Source: Prostheceraeus crozeri
Lineage: Eukaryota; Platyhelminthes; Polycladida; Euryleptidae
DNA: 64,000 bases
Assembly: GCA_907163375.1 (NCBI GenBank)
Contig: CAJQUW010008761.1
Coordinates: 79,114-143,113 of the forward strand
Direction: 5' to 3'
A program made the position numbers and the translations under genes. The first letter of the stretch is position 1. Each line of letters begins with the position of its first letter. The notes under the pieces are model-generated. The model did no database searches, was not told where the DNA came from, and saw nothing but the letters and a program-made list of their open reading frames with translations. Below, one piece after another: positions 10,873 to 21,047 of the stretch.

Positions 10873-11720
10873 TTGTGTCGACTGAGTATAGACCGATTGT
10901 ATGCCTAGGGCTATCAAAAATTAACTGCATTGCAATCAATTGGGATTAGTTGGTCGTAATTAACTGATTGTTGTCATGCAATTATTGCAATTTACTGATT
11001 GATTGATTTGTAATGGTGAGGTTAGCTCGCAATCCCGTCACCACTGAACATCGAAGGACATCGCAACTTCAGTCATTTTTTGAGATAATAATGTTTCTTC
11101 ACGAACTGACAGCTTTCAGGATTTTAGAGCATTACTAGATGGTGCTTCACCTATTTAGTATCGCTATTTTACAATATTACTTTTAAAACTCGCTTTGATG
11201 TTTTTTTGTAGTGTTGTTGGCCTGTGTTGTTTATCGTCCACTTGCTTCAAAAATAGATCATCACTATAATCATGTTGCATAAACTTCAGTCCATAATTAA
11301 ATTTATCAATATTGACATACAGTTGAAGAATATAGTCACATGTATTTCATGCAATAAGTCTGCTCACTACCCAAATTCATAAAAAGCTGTTATGCGACTT
11401 GTGAAGCATGTCTATGCAAGTAGCTTAATGCGCTAAAGTGAATTATGAAGGTCGAAAATAAAAATCAATAATTGGTCTAATCAAAGGATATAATAAATAA
11501 ATGCGGTTAACTGATTGTTTAGCCACAAATTACATGTAATTGTAATTGACAAAAAATCGTCAACGAAAGACATCAGCGACTTTTGTTGAAAATCGATGAT
11601 AATTGGTAAATAATTTTGTTGTGTAGATAGCCTTTATTGAATGCAAGAACTCATGGATTAGGCGAACATCCAATTTAAGCAGGATGTTGACTTTTCGACA
11701 TTTTGAATTTAACACTTGCG

Positions 11721-11954
11721 TTCCGAAAGCAAAAAGCGAAAGCATTCCCTTTTCTTGTTATCGTCGGTATTCTGTACGATAAACATTTTTACAAGAAGCC
11801 CGACGTTTCGTCCTGCTAGGACGGACTTGTTCACAGGTATGGATGTATTGACAAAAGAATTTGCTGGCTGGATTGCAAGAAAAAGGAGTGCTTTCGTTTT
11901 TTGCTGTCGGAACGTTGAAAATAAATAACTTCCCGTGTATCGTCATCAACTATT
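11721..11954. mobile_element. Short Penelope-like insertion with inverted ends
   Basis: A 234-bp insertion flanked by ACACTTGCG on both sides (11712-11720 and 11955-11963), a 9-bp duplication. The left part is an inverted 3' end with the hammerhead-like motif at 11798-11837. The right part ends in aacttcccgtgtatcgtcatcaac, closely matching the 3' end of the insertion in the mariner (9034-9059). It has the same back-to-back design, much more truncated. It lies in the intron between anoctamin exons 7 and 8. Confidence 0.82.
11798..11837 (-). ncRNA. Hammerhead-like motif
   Basis: The minus strand reads CCTGTGAACAAGTCC, loop, GGAC, GAAACGTCGGGC, the same core as at 8895-8930 with a slightly longer hairpin. 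The stem is kept while the loop changed. Confidence 0.35.
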
Positions 11955-12019
11955 ACACTTGCGATAAATCAGCAAATTAAATACTTTGAAGCAATCAACC
12001 ATAATAAGTCAGTCATTAC

Positions 12020-12219
12020 CTTGGAAAATTGCTGCGATAGGTGAAAACACCGTAGAAAAAGACACCGAAACCAATGACGGAAACAGGTATGAGCATCTGA
12101 GTATACAATCCCAACCAGGTGAAATATATCGCAATTTTTTCGCCGAAATATCGTCTGACGAGATCTAAAGGTTGCATTCGGTACCAACAAGCGAATGATG
12201 CCCACATATTTCGCAGAAG
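12020..12219 (-). CDS. Anoctamin exon 7, first transmembrane region
   Basis: Acceptor cattattttcag, donor gtaatg; 200 nt, phase 0 to phase 2. It encodes MWASFACWYRMQPLDLVRRY, then FGEKIAIYFTWLGLYTQMLI, which is the strongest anoctamin signature, and runs into the first hydrophobic membrane segment (LIPVSVIGFGVFFYGVF). Confidence 0.94.
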
Positions 12220-12974
12220 CTGAAAATAATGACCGCACAACTCATTGTACTTCGAAACAGCAGTTAAACTCACATGAACTATTGATGGCAATTTTAAAAT
12301 GAATATATGATGCACAGAAAAGAGCAACGCAATTGTCTTTTATGTTTAGATATCTGAGATTCTGTGACATTTCCTCTCAAAGTTAGTGCCGTCAAATGTC
12401 GTCTATAAAGATTATGAATATTACTACTTCAATTAGCAACAGAATGAAATGAAATAAATGATGTAATCTAATTGCCATGTAAAGATGTGCGGCTGGTTAT
12501 GTAAGAATGTTGGAATGATGGCTTACATTTTGCATGTTGGTTATAACAGACAATCTGAGTTAGAACACAATTTGTTGAAGCATTGTTATTAAATAATCAT
12601 AAACTATTACACTTCATTAGAACTCTTCTTTTAATCAAACATAGGCCTCAATTAAGAAGGATTCTTAAAAAGATTTGGCTAAATTGCAACCTAAGTTGGC
12701 AAGCTGCTTTATTGTTTGGATAATATGCGTTGATCTTTCGAACATGATAAAATTTCTCTACAATACTTCAATTAATCTAGATTCTGTTCTTTATAATTTG
12801 TGAACATTTTTTACAATTATGAGCATATTGGTAGGTCTATATATTATTGTCTTTATTAACATAAAATTAATCTTTGCAATTGAGCAATGAGAACATGTAT
12901 CAAAAAATCTAATGATCAAATTAAGATTGAAAACAAGCATCGCAGTTCGAATTATTTCAGAGATATCAACTTAC

Positions 12975-13031
12975 GAAGCGATCATTGACATTTCCAGGAG
13001 TGAGCTCATTTTCCGCCAAATTGAAAGGACC
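12975..13031 (-). CDS. Anoctamin exon 6
   Basis: Acceptor cttttag, donor gtaagt; 57 nt, phase 0 both sides. Encodes 19 residues ending NDRF that link the PLHDG motif to the next helix. Short, but the phase and position fit. Confidence 0.82.
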
Positions 13032-13090
13032 CTAAAAGAAGATGACTTTTGCATTATTCTAAGTATGAACTCGATGATATCATAGCTCAC

Positions 13091-13253
13091 ATCATGTAAA
13101 GGGAAAGCGTCCGTATAAAATCCAAGATTAATGAGTCGACGTATACCGAAGCCCTTTGTATGCTCGTCCCATTTCGTTCTCTGTAATATTTCCCACATTA
13201 TCCGATTACGTTCAGCGTATGAGAAGAATCTGCTCTTATCCGTTATGATGAAC
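13091..13253 (-). CDS. Anoctamin exon 5
   Basis: Acceptor tctctgcag, donor gtgagc; 163 nt, phase 2 to phase 0. It encodes FFSYAERNRIMWEIL, then FGIRRLINLGFYTDAFPLHD, which match the conserved 'R-RI--EIL' and 'GI--LL--G-Y--AYPLHD' motifs. Confidence 0.92.
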
Positions 13254-13363
13254 CTGCAGAGAAGATGAAGATTGCGTTTCCAAGGAAATAATCAATGCAG
13301 GGAATCATTGGATCTTAGTTCAGATGTCATCAAGACTTCGTTGGATAAATGCATATTGTATAG

Positions 13364-13738
13364 CAGGGATGCGGAGTCCTATCATTTTGATAGGACTCCC
13401 GCTTTTGATAGGACTCCGACTCCGGGCGGCAAGTATATATAGCCTAGTTTTTTTAAAAAGAACTGGTAACCTACATCATAGATCATTAAAGGTGAAATCG
13501 ATAAGGTTAAAGGTTATTTCGATGAAGGTTTATCAAATGTCGCTTCAAGTTGGATGGATGCGACTCGGCTCCACGAGGATAAATAATTCGCCACTCAACT
13601 CGACGTGGATTAATATTTTTTTGTTTCGGGTCTAGTTATAGGCCGGAGTCTGGAGTCCTATCATTTGATAGGACTCCGACTTCGACTCCAGCAAAAATGA
13701 TAGGACTCCGGGACTCCGACTCCGACTCCACATCCCTG
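13364..13738. mobile_element. hAT-type miniature transposon
   Basis: The ends are CAGGGATGCGGAGTC and its inverted partner (CAGGGATGTGGAGTC). The 8-bp flank TTGTATAG is exactly duplicated (13356-13363 and 13739-13746). The interior repeats the phrase gataggactcc on both strands and has no coding capacity. It lies in the intron between anoctamin exons 4 and 5. Confidence 0.88.
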
Positions 13739-13935
13739 TTGTATAGTTGCATATCCATTACCCAACAAAATATGCGCACGTTCCTTGTTTATGCTCGGAA
13801 GCACATTAGTAAAATCACAGTTGACTACAATTCCAATTTCAGTTATTTGATCAATGAGCACTGATTAATACGATAATATTACCATTAATTACATACATGT
13901 ACACGGTTAAACTATGAGTTGGAATGAGACCTTAC

Positions 13936-14081
13936 ATGTCTAATTTATCAGCGCGGAAATAGCTGGTGAAGAAGCATTCTTCCTCCTTGTATAGTTTTGA
14001 GTCGAAGGAGAGAATTGAGGAGAATTTGGAAATTAATCTTCTTAGTAAGCTCCTTTCCTCTTCTTCCCCGATGTCATATTT
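13936..14081 (-). CDS. Anoctamin exon 4
   Basis: Acceptor cctcctcag, donor gtaagg; 146 nt, phase 0 to phase 2. It ends in CFFTSYFRADKLDM, equivalent to the family's 'YFTAPFRKDRL' segment. The middle is charged (GEEEERS) and variable. Confidence 0.88.
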
Positions 14082-14145
14082 CTGAGGAGGATAAAATAGG
14101 CGTGGTTGATGCAACGGTTTGTCCCCTACATGTTCTCCCACTCAC

Positions 14146-14229
14146 CTTGATGGGCATCTTCAACTTCATCATCTCCGCATACAGAATCAATGTCTCCCAT
14201 GGTGCATGCAGCTTCACAAAGATGAGACC
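14146..14229 (-). CDS. Anoctamin exon 3
   Basis: Acceptor tttcag, donor gtgagt; 84 nt, phase 0 on both sides. It encodes GLIFVKLHAPWETLILYAEM followed by MKLKMPIK, a hallmark anoctamin segment (FVKIHxPW ... YAE ... LKMP). This exon lies on the far side of the Polinton-bearing intron. Confidence 0.92.
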
Positions 14230-15534
14230 CTGAAATGATCAACATGAAATGCTTCAGTAACTGCTCATTTGTTCAGTAAGGAAACACATGAATGCCTATA
14301 AAAGACGAAATGCAGTCTACGTGGACGTGTGGGTCCTTCATAGTGATTATCTGATGGGCTGAGCAGAGATTCCCAACCTAATCTGACCATCATCCAATCT
14401 GAGCGAGGACCAGCCAGTCAACTAACCAGAGTGAAAAAATCAACAGAAACCGGAAGTAGTAGATTAATTAATGAAGGAATCCAGCAAACTTCCGAACTCG
14501 AGAAATCGCCATTTAATGATTTTTTGATCGTGCGCCCAAAGCGGCTTTTACTTCGAAAGGGCACACTTCAAATCAGCAGCGAAGGGCATAGGGCGCTTCT
14601 TAGCTTCCTCGACAAGTTGCGGTGCCACCCCAGTTGCCAACAGTCCGAACCAAAAAACTCAGGTATCCGAGGCAGTTGGAGCGCATTTTCACATCAGATT
14701 ACCGAAGAATCAGGTGGGACTCAGCCAGGAACTCGTCGGTCGAGAACTTTAGTCAGGGAGGGGATGACGATCCACGCGCAATTCTCCTCATCCAAATCCG
14801 GAAAGTAGTCTCTGAGGCTATTTTGCTTGGAATTTTAAGCAATTCTATTAATTCCAGAAGAAATGAATTTCCTGCAAGCGACGCTTGGTGGTGCCACCGA
14901 TAAGCTTTTCCAAGCTCGGTCTACCCCAAAACTCCCAAAAGTACCTCCGCGAGGGGAATTTAACCCACTGCCACCGCGGGGCTTAGGGAAAGTGTGCATT
15001 ATTTGAAACTATTAGGGGCACTTACGGATGGGTTTATTGGTAGATTGCATAATCAAAAAAATATTAGAAGTTGGAAGCTCCACATAATTTTGACTAAAAC
15101 TAGAAATTTCGGCATGTACAAATTATGTACCTCCCTCCATATAACTCACAAATAGCTAAATAAGTAAATTAAATTCAAAAATAAGTGGTTTATCGAATCA
15201 ATTGGAAGCTAAAAGAAATTACTACATGTGACTCTTCGGATTTGAATCAGTTCTTCTGACAATATATCTTCACTCTTTTCTCAGGACGAAGAGAAAAATA
15301 CAACCTAACTGAAAACTGAAACCAGATATGCCTACTTGAAGAGTAGGCTACTCATGACAGTGAAGGGGAGGGGTAAGTCAATTGCGTAATCAGAGGGCAT
15401 TGATTTCGGAAACAATTGCAAGAGCTTAAGTTGATTTTTTGGATACTGTGCACAAAAGCTGCTACTATTGATCAGATCAAAACAGATGATGTCGAGAAAT
15501 AAGGACTTCAAAATTTTCGATTACAAGTGGGGCA
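14230..15534. other. Start of the large anoctamin intron (genomic order), no gene seen
   Basis: Bases 14431-14903 are open in two frames and somewhat GC-richer, but the translations match nothing I know. No terminal repeats are seen. Possibly a decayed repeat. Confidence 0.3.
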
Positions 15535-15536
15535 TA

Positions 15537-16186
15537 CCGCAATTAACGACCTGTAGGGCACGACTTTTTTTATTCGGAATCGGCTAATGCACCTTATCTG
15601 CAGAGTGCTCCTTATCCATGGTCAAATTAGATTTTTCAAGCTCGGTAAGAGATTGGTAAGCATTCATTATACCGGTATTCATTATTTCGCCTTAGTTTGA
15701 CCCATTTAAGCTGTTATTTCGGACAAGATTCCGACACTGAAGCGAACCATCACTCAGATACCGAGGCGAATATTGAACTATTGAATCAACTATTCATTTC
15801 AGACGCCGAAGACTCCTCCGACTTCTCCGGATTTTCGATAGTTTAGTGATTCAAAAAGTATTGGCATGATAGATTCTGTTAGTTTTGTTTAGCTGAACCG
15901 TTTGCTATTGGAATATTTCTTACGCTATCATTATGATCATAATCTCTTGTAATTTTTCAGATACTGGTGTTATGCCAAATTACCTCTTATAACGAATTTT
16001 TTGGTTTTTCTAACCTACTGGTAGTATTTCTACTGGTGAATACAGTTTCTATCATTGTTTCCTACTAGGTAAGATAATATTTGAAAGTATGCATGTGCGC
16101 CTTATCTGTTGTCAAAATACTGAATTATCTAGAAGTCGGCGTGTCCGCCTTATGCACGGATGCGTCTAGTAGGCCGGAAATTACGG
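15537..16186 (+). mobile_element. Internally deleted pogo/Tigger-like transposon
   Basis: The right end, read inward, is CCGTAATTTCCGGCCTAC and the left end is the related CCGCAATTAACGACCTG. TA lies outside both (15535-15536 and 16187-16188). Bases 15721-15846 encode an acidic tail ending DAEDSSDFSGFSIV and a stop, like the C-terminal tails of pogo/Tigger transposases. Most of the transposase is missing, so it is a 650-bp deletion derivative. Family from ends plus tail is an inference. Confidence 0.6.
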
Positions 16187-16343
16187 TACTCTCGATGAAA
16201 TGATATTTTTCATTCAAATGCAACGTTATTATTGTTTTCAACATCAGTTGAAGTCATACTTTTCAAGATATAAGTAAAATATTGAATACGTTTTCTTGCA
16301 ATACGACCTTGTATTTTGCCCAAAAGTGACTTACGAGTATGCC

Positions 16344-16694
16344 AGTAGTGAAAACTGTACCCTACTTGCGACGGATAGGTACATGGATAGGTACATGTAA
16401 AATTTAGTGTTATCAATAGGTACATGGATAGGTACATGGATAGGTACATGTATAATTTAGTTATCGATAGGTACATGGATAGGTACATGTATAATTCAGT
16501 GTTATGAATAGGAACTTGTATGAGATCTGTTTTACTGGATAGGTACATGTGTTTGGTACACTCAGTTGAGTACACTGTGTTTCGGAACGTCTATGATCGA
16601 ACTTGTGTGGTTTGGTTCTGAGCACTTGGGTACGTACCGATAGACGTCCGTTGTTTGATTTTGAATGGGTTTGCTCAATTGCGACTATTGTGAC
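16344..16694 (+). repeat. Polinton left terminal inverted repeat
   Basis: 351 bp, matching 36610-36936 in reverse complement. The outer half contains a run of a 12-13 base subrepeat (ggataggtacatg), with more copies here than on the right, which explains most of the 24-bp length difference. Confidence 0.93.
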
Positions 16695-16754
16695 TATTGA
16701 AACCATTGTAATCAAGATGACACATTGATTTTCCTTTTACGTAGACAAACTAAG

Positions 16755-16762
16755 CTATAAAT
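16755..16762 (+). promoter_or_regulatory. TATA box for RING gene
   Basis: CTATAAAT about 20 bases before the likely ATG at 16779, just inside the left terminal repeat. Confidence 0.45.
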
Positions 16763-16778
16763 ATGAGATAGTTGTTTG

Positions 16779-17288
16779 ATGACATACATAATGATGACTA
16801 GTATCCCAACGTCGTGGGTTGTCGCAAGAGACCTTGGATATTCGTTCAAAGCTATAGAAACTGTAACAAATCTCAGTGAAAATATCAACGCTGGTGATTT
16901 AGTTGATCGACTAATGGATCTAGATGAGCATGCTATGAATCACAATTTGGATCGTAGGTGGATAGAGGATTTCTCCATGCTACACTGCAATGATAGTGAA
17001 ATTAGGAGGATCAAATTGGAACGATATGGAAAGAAGGAGACATCTGACAGTGTTTTAATAAAAAGTTCTCCCAATAAAAGTGACTTCAGAAGGAAATTAG
17101 AAGAAGAGACATTTAAATTATTATGTGAACGGAACTGCGTTAAATGTTTTAAACAGGAACGATCCCTTCTCTTTTTGCCATGTTCTCATAGCGTTATGTG
17201 TTCTACATGTTATGTACCCTTTGAAACTTCATCTTGTCCCCTTTGCGATGAAGAAATATCTTCAACAGTCACTGTATATCGTGCATGA
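16779..17288 (+). CDS. Polinton RING-finger protein
   Basis: A 169-residue protein from the first ATG. The C-terminal 50 residues form a RING of the IAP type: CVKC, then LPCSHSVMCSTC, then CPLCDEE. Such RINGs usually act as ubiquitin E3 ligases, and the IAP-like spacing suggests a role against host cell death or defence, which is inference. The N-terminal 110 residues include a helix pair (LVDRLMDLDEHAMNHN) of unknown role. It is the outermost left gene of the element. Confidence 0.75.
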   Translation: MTYIMMTSIPTSWVVARDLGYSFKAIETVTNLSENINAGDLVDRLMDLDEHAMNHNLDRRWIEDFSMLHCNDSEIRRIKLERYGKKETSDSVLIKSSPNKSDFRRKLEEETFKLLCERNCVKCFKQERSLLFLPCSHSVMCSTCYVPFETSSCPLCDEEISSTVTVYRA

Positions 17289-17352
17289 TGAGTCATCATG
17301 CAGGTCTGTGATTGGTCACTATTGTGTCTTTGTTTGACTTTTCTATATAAGG
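17283..17352 (+). promoter_or_regulatory. Polinton promoter: bZIP palindrome, CCAAT motif, TATA box
   Basis: GCATGATGAGTCATCATGC (17283-17301) is a 19-bp palindrome around an AP-1-type TGAGTCA. GTGATTGGTCAC (17308-17319) is an inverted CCAAT motif, and TATATAAGG (17344-17352) is a TATA box. They precede the gene at 17399 in the usual order. Confidence 0.6.
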
Positions 17353-17398
17353 AGGACATTGTACCGTTCTATTTCAAGCATAATTTGAGGCTAATACA

Positions 17399-18022
17399 AT
17401 GTCAATCAGCATGTCGTTCACTACCAACATTCCCATTTCAATAATTTACCGAAGTCAACTCTTCACCGGCAATATATTTTATTCTGCCGTGAATATAACT
17501 GGCTATAAAGCGGATTTGGTGGATCTGATGGAGGAAATAGTGAAGTATTTCCGCTGCGGAGAGGACGTTGTGGTGCAGAGAATGTTGATGAGAGTCGTGA
17601 ACAACGCTCTTACACGAGTTGCAAGATTTTGGCTCAATGAAGTATTTCGCCCACTAGCTCAAACGGAGATTGTACCGGAATACTCTCGCTGTTGGTGCAG
17701 CAGTATCCAACGGAAACTCAACACATGTCTCCATGACATTATCACCTCCAGCTACTATGACGAGAAGGGTGAGAAATGCAAACTGGACTTGTTCAGTGGA
17801 CCGCCATCAGTAAGCATCAATGTGGCTGCTCAAGGACATTCTGAGGTAATCAGTTTGCGGGCATACTATGCCAATATTTTAAAGACTTTCCATTCAAAGC
17901 CCTGCTGTATGTGCTGTCCAATTTCAAAACATCTAATGAAAGACATTGAGCAGCTCATAACTGCTACAAATCAGACTCTAGCCGATGTGAGTGTATATCA
18001 GTTTCCCTCTACAACTTGTTAA
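17399..18022 (+). CDS. Polinton protein of unknown function, 207 residues
   Basis: Intact frame in the left gene block. The middle is amphipathic (LVDLMEEIVKYFRCGEDVVV) and the C-terminal part holds a cysteine cluster, CCMCC. No family recognised. It follows a well-formed TATA promoter and has GGCTAATACA directly before its ATG. Confidence 0.7.
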   Translation: MSISMSFTTNIPISIIYRSQLFTGNIFYSAVNITGYKADLVDLMEEIVKYFRCGEDVVVQRMLMRVVNNALTRVARFWLNEVFRPLAQTEIVPEYSRCWCSSIQRKLNTCLHDIITSSYYDEKGEKCKLDLFSGPPSVSINVAAQGHSEVISLRAYYANILKTFHSKPCCMCCPISKHLMKDIEQLITATNQTLADVSVYQFPSTTC

Positions 18023-18150
18023 GTGTTTTATGTAATTTTATAAGTACCAGCAACAAACTCTGTGTGAATGCTTGTAAACTTTTGTATATAATGTTGTAAG
18101 TACTAAGCAAAAATTGTAATTGTATTATCTATTTCCATATTAGAATAAAA

Positions 18151-18543
18151 ATGTCTGTAAAACGGAAGGCATCTTCTCGTCAATCGAAACGGTCCTTCAA
18201 ACCTTCAAGTCAGTTTAAAAAGGCGTTGCGAAAGTTAAACAGGATACATGATAATAAGAAGAAGTGTAAATTGATTCAAAATTCAAGTGATGATTTCATT
18301 CGTGATTTAGCTTTTGCAATACACAAATGTCTACCTATTTACAAGCCTCTGTTGAATGCTGGCTCTTTGAATAGCATAAAAAAGTTTTCAAATCCAAGGA
18401 GTAGTGATAAGAAAAGGCGAAACTTAATTCAGCGCGGTGGTGGTGGGTTTCTAAGTATGTTAAATGATATTGGAAACAGTATTAATGGTGTAATCAATAG
18501 TCCGCTTGGAAGGATTGCAGCAACTGCTGCAATGTTAATATAA
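18151..18543 (+). CDS. Polinton small basic protein with glycine-hydrophobic tail
   Basis: 130 residues. The N-terminal half is rich in lysine and arginine, and the end reads GGGGFLSMLNDIGNSINGVI followed by an alanine-rich hydrophobic stretch. The layout recalls small adenovirus core or membrane-lytic proteins (pX/pVI-like) found in Polintons and adintoviruses. Assignment by composition only. Confidence 0.6.
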   Translation: MSVKRKASSRQSKRSFKPSSQFKKALRKLNRIHDNKKKCKLIQNSSDDFIRDLAFAIHKCLPIYKPLLNAGSLNSIKKFSNPRSSDKKRRNLIQRGGGGFLSMLNDIGNSINGVINSPLGRIAATAAMLI

Positions 18544-18584
18544 GGTTAGCGAATCATAAAGTGACACGTCATCACTTTGATTGA

Positions 18585-18610
18585 TGAGTCATATATAGGT
18601 GTATATAAGG
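18585..18610 (+). promoter_or_regulatory. Polinton promoter: AP-1 motif and TATA box
   Basis: TGAGTCA at 18585-18591 and TATATAAGG at 18602-18610, the same pair as upstream of 17399, here preceding the gene at 18695. A second bZIP-like CACGTCATC lies at about 18565. Confidence 0.6.
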
Positions 18611-18694
18611 AAGACGCTTTAATGATATTTTACCACTTTCAAGTGACAATTCATTTGCGCTGGTTGAAAGCTCCGAATTAGTACTTGTTGAAAC

Positions 18695-19429
18695 ATGACT
18701 CAGAAAATGTATACAATCAGAGAGGAAGGTGACGCTTTTGAGCAAGATCTCTTGAAGCTTCGTCCGACACGAAAGGTGCAAGGGATTGGAAATACATTCT
18801 ACTTTCAAACCTTGAATTATGGTGATGATGGCTTTTATCTTCAAGTTCCATTCTTCCACAGTAATGGTATGTCTACATCAGGGTATAGCAATATGAGACA
18901 AATGCGAGTGACTTTTCCAAAATGGCAACAGGTGATTCTTAAAACTATTGACTCTTTCGCGAAAGAATGTGTTGAGCTGCCTGAAAGTGCTCCCACTCAT
19001 TGGAGAAAGGCATTAGAGGAAGGAGTTGGTTATAAGGAATTGCCGGAATTCGATACACTGTTTTTAAAACTATCGGATCATTTTCAAGCATTCGATCTCT
19101 TTACAAACGCGATGGAATGTGAGGATCTCAAACGGGGCCGCTATATGGGGTTAGTGCACGTTACCGGACTTTATATTGGCTCACATGGTTCGACTGGTAA
19201 AGTCGCATCTTTACAAATGAAGGTTCTTCAACTAGTCTATGAACCACTACCAATTGATAAATGTTTAATTAACATTGATAAGACTGCTTCAAGTGATGGG
19301 AAGGAAGAGAGCAAAAAGCGAGGGCGGAAATCTAAAGATGGGAATCCTAAATTGAAGTTGAAGCGCCAAGATGCTGACTTGAAAACTTTCTATAATCCTA
19401 ATTGTGATGAGGAAACACAAATGTTTTAA
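18695..19429 (+). CDS. Polinton protein, possible single-stranded DNA-binding protein
   Basis: 244 residues. A strand-rich core (GRYMGLVHVTGLYIGSHGST, then GKVASLQMKVLQLVYEP) is followed by a lysine-rich linker and an acidic tail ending in an aromatic residue (DEETQMF). That tail is common in viral single-stranded DNA-binding proteins. An AATAAA follows at about 19468. The role is inferred from shape, not from a motif match. Confidence 0.5.
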   Translation: MTQKMYTIREEGDAFEQDLLKLRPTRKVQGIGNTFYFQTLNYGDDGFYLQVPFFHSNGMSTSGYSNMRQMRVTFPKWQQVILKTIDSFAKECVELPESAPTHWRKALEEGVGYKELPEFDTLFLKLSDHFQAFDLFTNAMECEDLKRGRYMGLVHVTGLYIGSHGSTGKVASLQMKVLQLVYEPLPIDKCLINIDKTASSDGKEESKKRGRKSKDGNPKLKLKRQDADLKTFYNPNCDEETQMF

Positions 19430-19554
19430 TTTGTAAATGTAACTTGAAAGTTTCTATTCTGAATGTAAATAAACGTGATCTGGAACATGTGTCTGTTTTG
19501 TTGTTCTAAGCAAAATTAGCGGGATGATGAGTTTAATGTTAATGGAATTGTAAG

Positions 19555-20190
19555 ATGACAGATTTTCGTCTATTCACTGATCGCACAATGTGTGTCGCTG
19601 GACCAAGTCAGTCCGGTAAAACTACATTTGTAACTGAATTGCTACAATATAGAAATGAAATGTTTAACAAGGAAATTAAGAGAGTCAAATGGTATTATGG
19701 AATATTTCAACCACAACTACATTCTGCACTTCGCCAGAAAGGTTATGAGGTGAAGCAAGGGTTGCCATCAACTGAGGATATCAAAGCAGGTGACTTACTA
19801 GTATTAGATGATCTATTACGAGAAAGCAAATCTTCAAAGGATGTAACTGAAATGTTCATTCAAACTGCACATCATAGGGAAGCTTTTATTATCTACATCA
19901 CCCAAAACATCTTCGATGGAGGGAAAGAGCAAAGAACTAGAAGTTTGAATACACATTATTTGGCAATATTTAAAAATCCAAGAGATAGCAGTCAGATACA
20001 TCATCTCAGTAGACAGATATTACCTCAACAACCTAAAGTACTTTCAAAAATATATGAAGATGTAACAAAGAAACCACATGGTTATCTATTTATTGATCTA
20101 ACCCAGGAATGTCCGGAACGACTTCGATTTCGAACAAATATCATACCTAATTCCGCTGAACCAATGACAGTTTTCTCGGTTCACAGTTAG
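19555..20190 (+). CDS. Polinton DNA-packaging ATPase
   Basis: 211 residues. Walker A is GPSQSGKTT near residue 20, Walker B is LLVLDDLL near residue 85, and a sensor-like ITQNIF follows. This is the A32/FtsK-HerA type packaging ATPase of Polintons, adintoviruses and nucleocytoplasmic large DNA viruses, which drives genome entry into the capsid. Confidence 0.92.
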   Translation: MTDFRLFTDRTMCVAGPSQSGKTTFVTELLQYRNEMFNKEIKRVKWYYGIFQPQLHSALRQKGYEVKQGLPSTEDIKAGDLLVLDDLLRESKSSKDVTEMFIQTAHHREAFIIYITQNIFDGGKEQRTRSLNTHYLAIFKNPRDSSQIHHLSRQILPQQPKVLSKIYEDVTKKPHGYLFIDLTQECPERLRFRTNIIPNSAEPMTVFSVHS

Positions 20191-20199
20191 TTTTAAGCA

Positions 20200-20880
20200 A
20201 TGTACTTTGTTGCCTTATTATTTTCAAACATGTCGTATTCAAAGATGGTAGTCATTCCTCAAGAGGAGTATGTACAATTGACTACATTACAAAGTGCACA
20301 GGAAGTCAAAAATATAGATCAACCTATTACGAATCAACTTAAGGAACTAACACAAAAGGATATGGAAATTCAGAAGATTAAGGATCCCTATCGACGAATG
20401 CAGTTAGCAGCTGAAAACATTGACGAGAGGCGACAGATTCGTGACAAGTTGCGACGATTTATAACCTTGTCAACACCTCGACCATATCGTGTGCGCGCTG
20501 AGCGATTATTTGACTTCATTGATCCACATGTGAAGTTCAATGAGAGAGGGGAGATAATAGATGAAACAACTGGTGATGTTATTAGAAATAGTCACATAGA
20601 TGACCTTCTACAATATGCTGTCAGAGATGTAAGGCGAAAACTAGGTGCACCACAAGGGTGGTCATATTTTCAGAAAATTTTATCTGATCAAAATGTACCT
20701 CACAATATTATTGGAGGACCGACTGTGAATGAATTGGATAAGGGTCACTTACAAGATGGATCAAAGAGTAAAACACCCACGATGGCGGTCAAGCGAGAGC
20801 TTCATGATCCCGATGATCTGCAACCAAAAAGAGCTACTAGGCGCTCAATGCGTGTTGCGAAGGAGTATAGTAAATATTAA
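20200..20880 (+). CDS. Polinton conserved protein of unknown function
   Basis: Up to 226 residues, but the start is uncertain; ATGs at 20230 and 20245 are plausible, the latter giving MVVIPQEEYVQL. It is mostly helical and charged, with IDDLLQYAVRDVRRKLGAPQ near the middle and a basic C-terminus. Similar proteins sit between the ATPase and integrase in animal Polintons; no activity is known to me. Confidence 0.65.
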   Translation: MYFVALLFSNMSYSKMVVIPQEEYVQLTTLQSAQEVKNIDQPITNQLKELTQKDMEIQKIKDPYRRMQLAAENIDERRQIRDKLRRFITLSTPRPYRVRAERLFDFIDPHVKFNERGEIIDETTGDVIRNSHIDDLLQYAVRDVRRKLGAPQGWSYFQKILSDQNVPHNIIGGPTVNELDKGHLQDGSKSKTPTMAVKRELHDPDDLQPKRATRRSMRVAKEYSKY

Positions 20881-21047
20881 GCAAATATGAATTAAGCCTT
20901 GCCTCTCTCATATCATGTCGTTACAAAAATTTTGCTGTTGTTTGAAATCTGCGCTCGAAGGTAAAGCAGAAGAGGGCATAGAGGTTGATATCAATTGTGT
21001 TAGCAGTTGCTGTGCGAGTAATACGCGTGCAAATCAGAACAAAGACG

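Noticed and set aside
14431-14903. Two overlapping frames of 93-125 codons in the anoctamin intron
   Set aside because: No recognisable domain or splice context. Kept only as an unassigned stretch.
16210-16715. Minus-strand frames with repeated YMYLSMYLS and a matching frame at 36729-36947
   Set aside because: They arise from the ggataggtacatg subrepeats in the Polinton terminal repeats, not from a gene.
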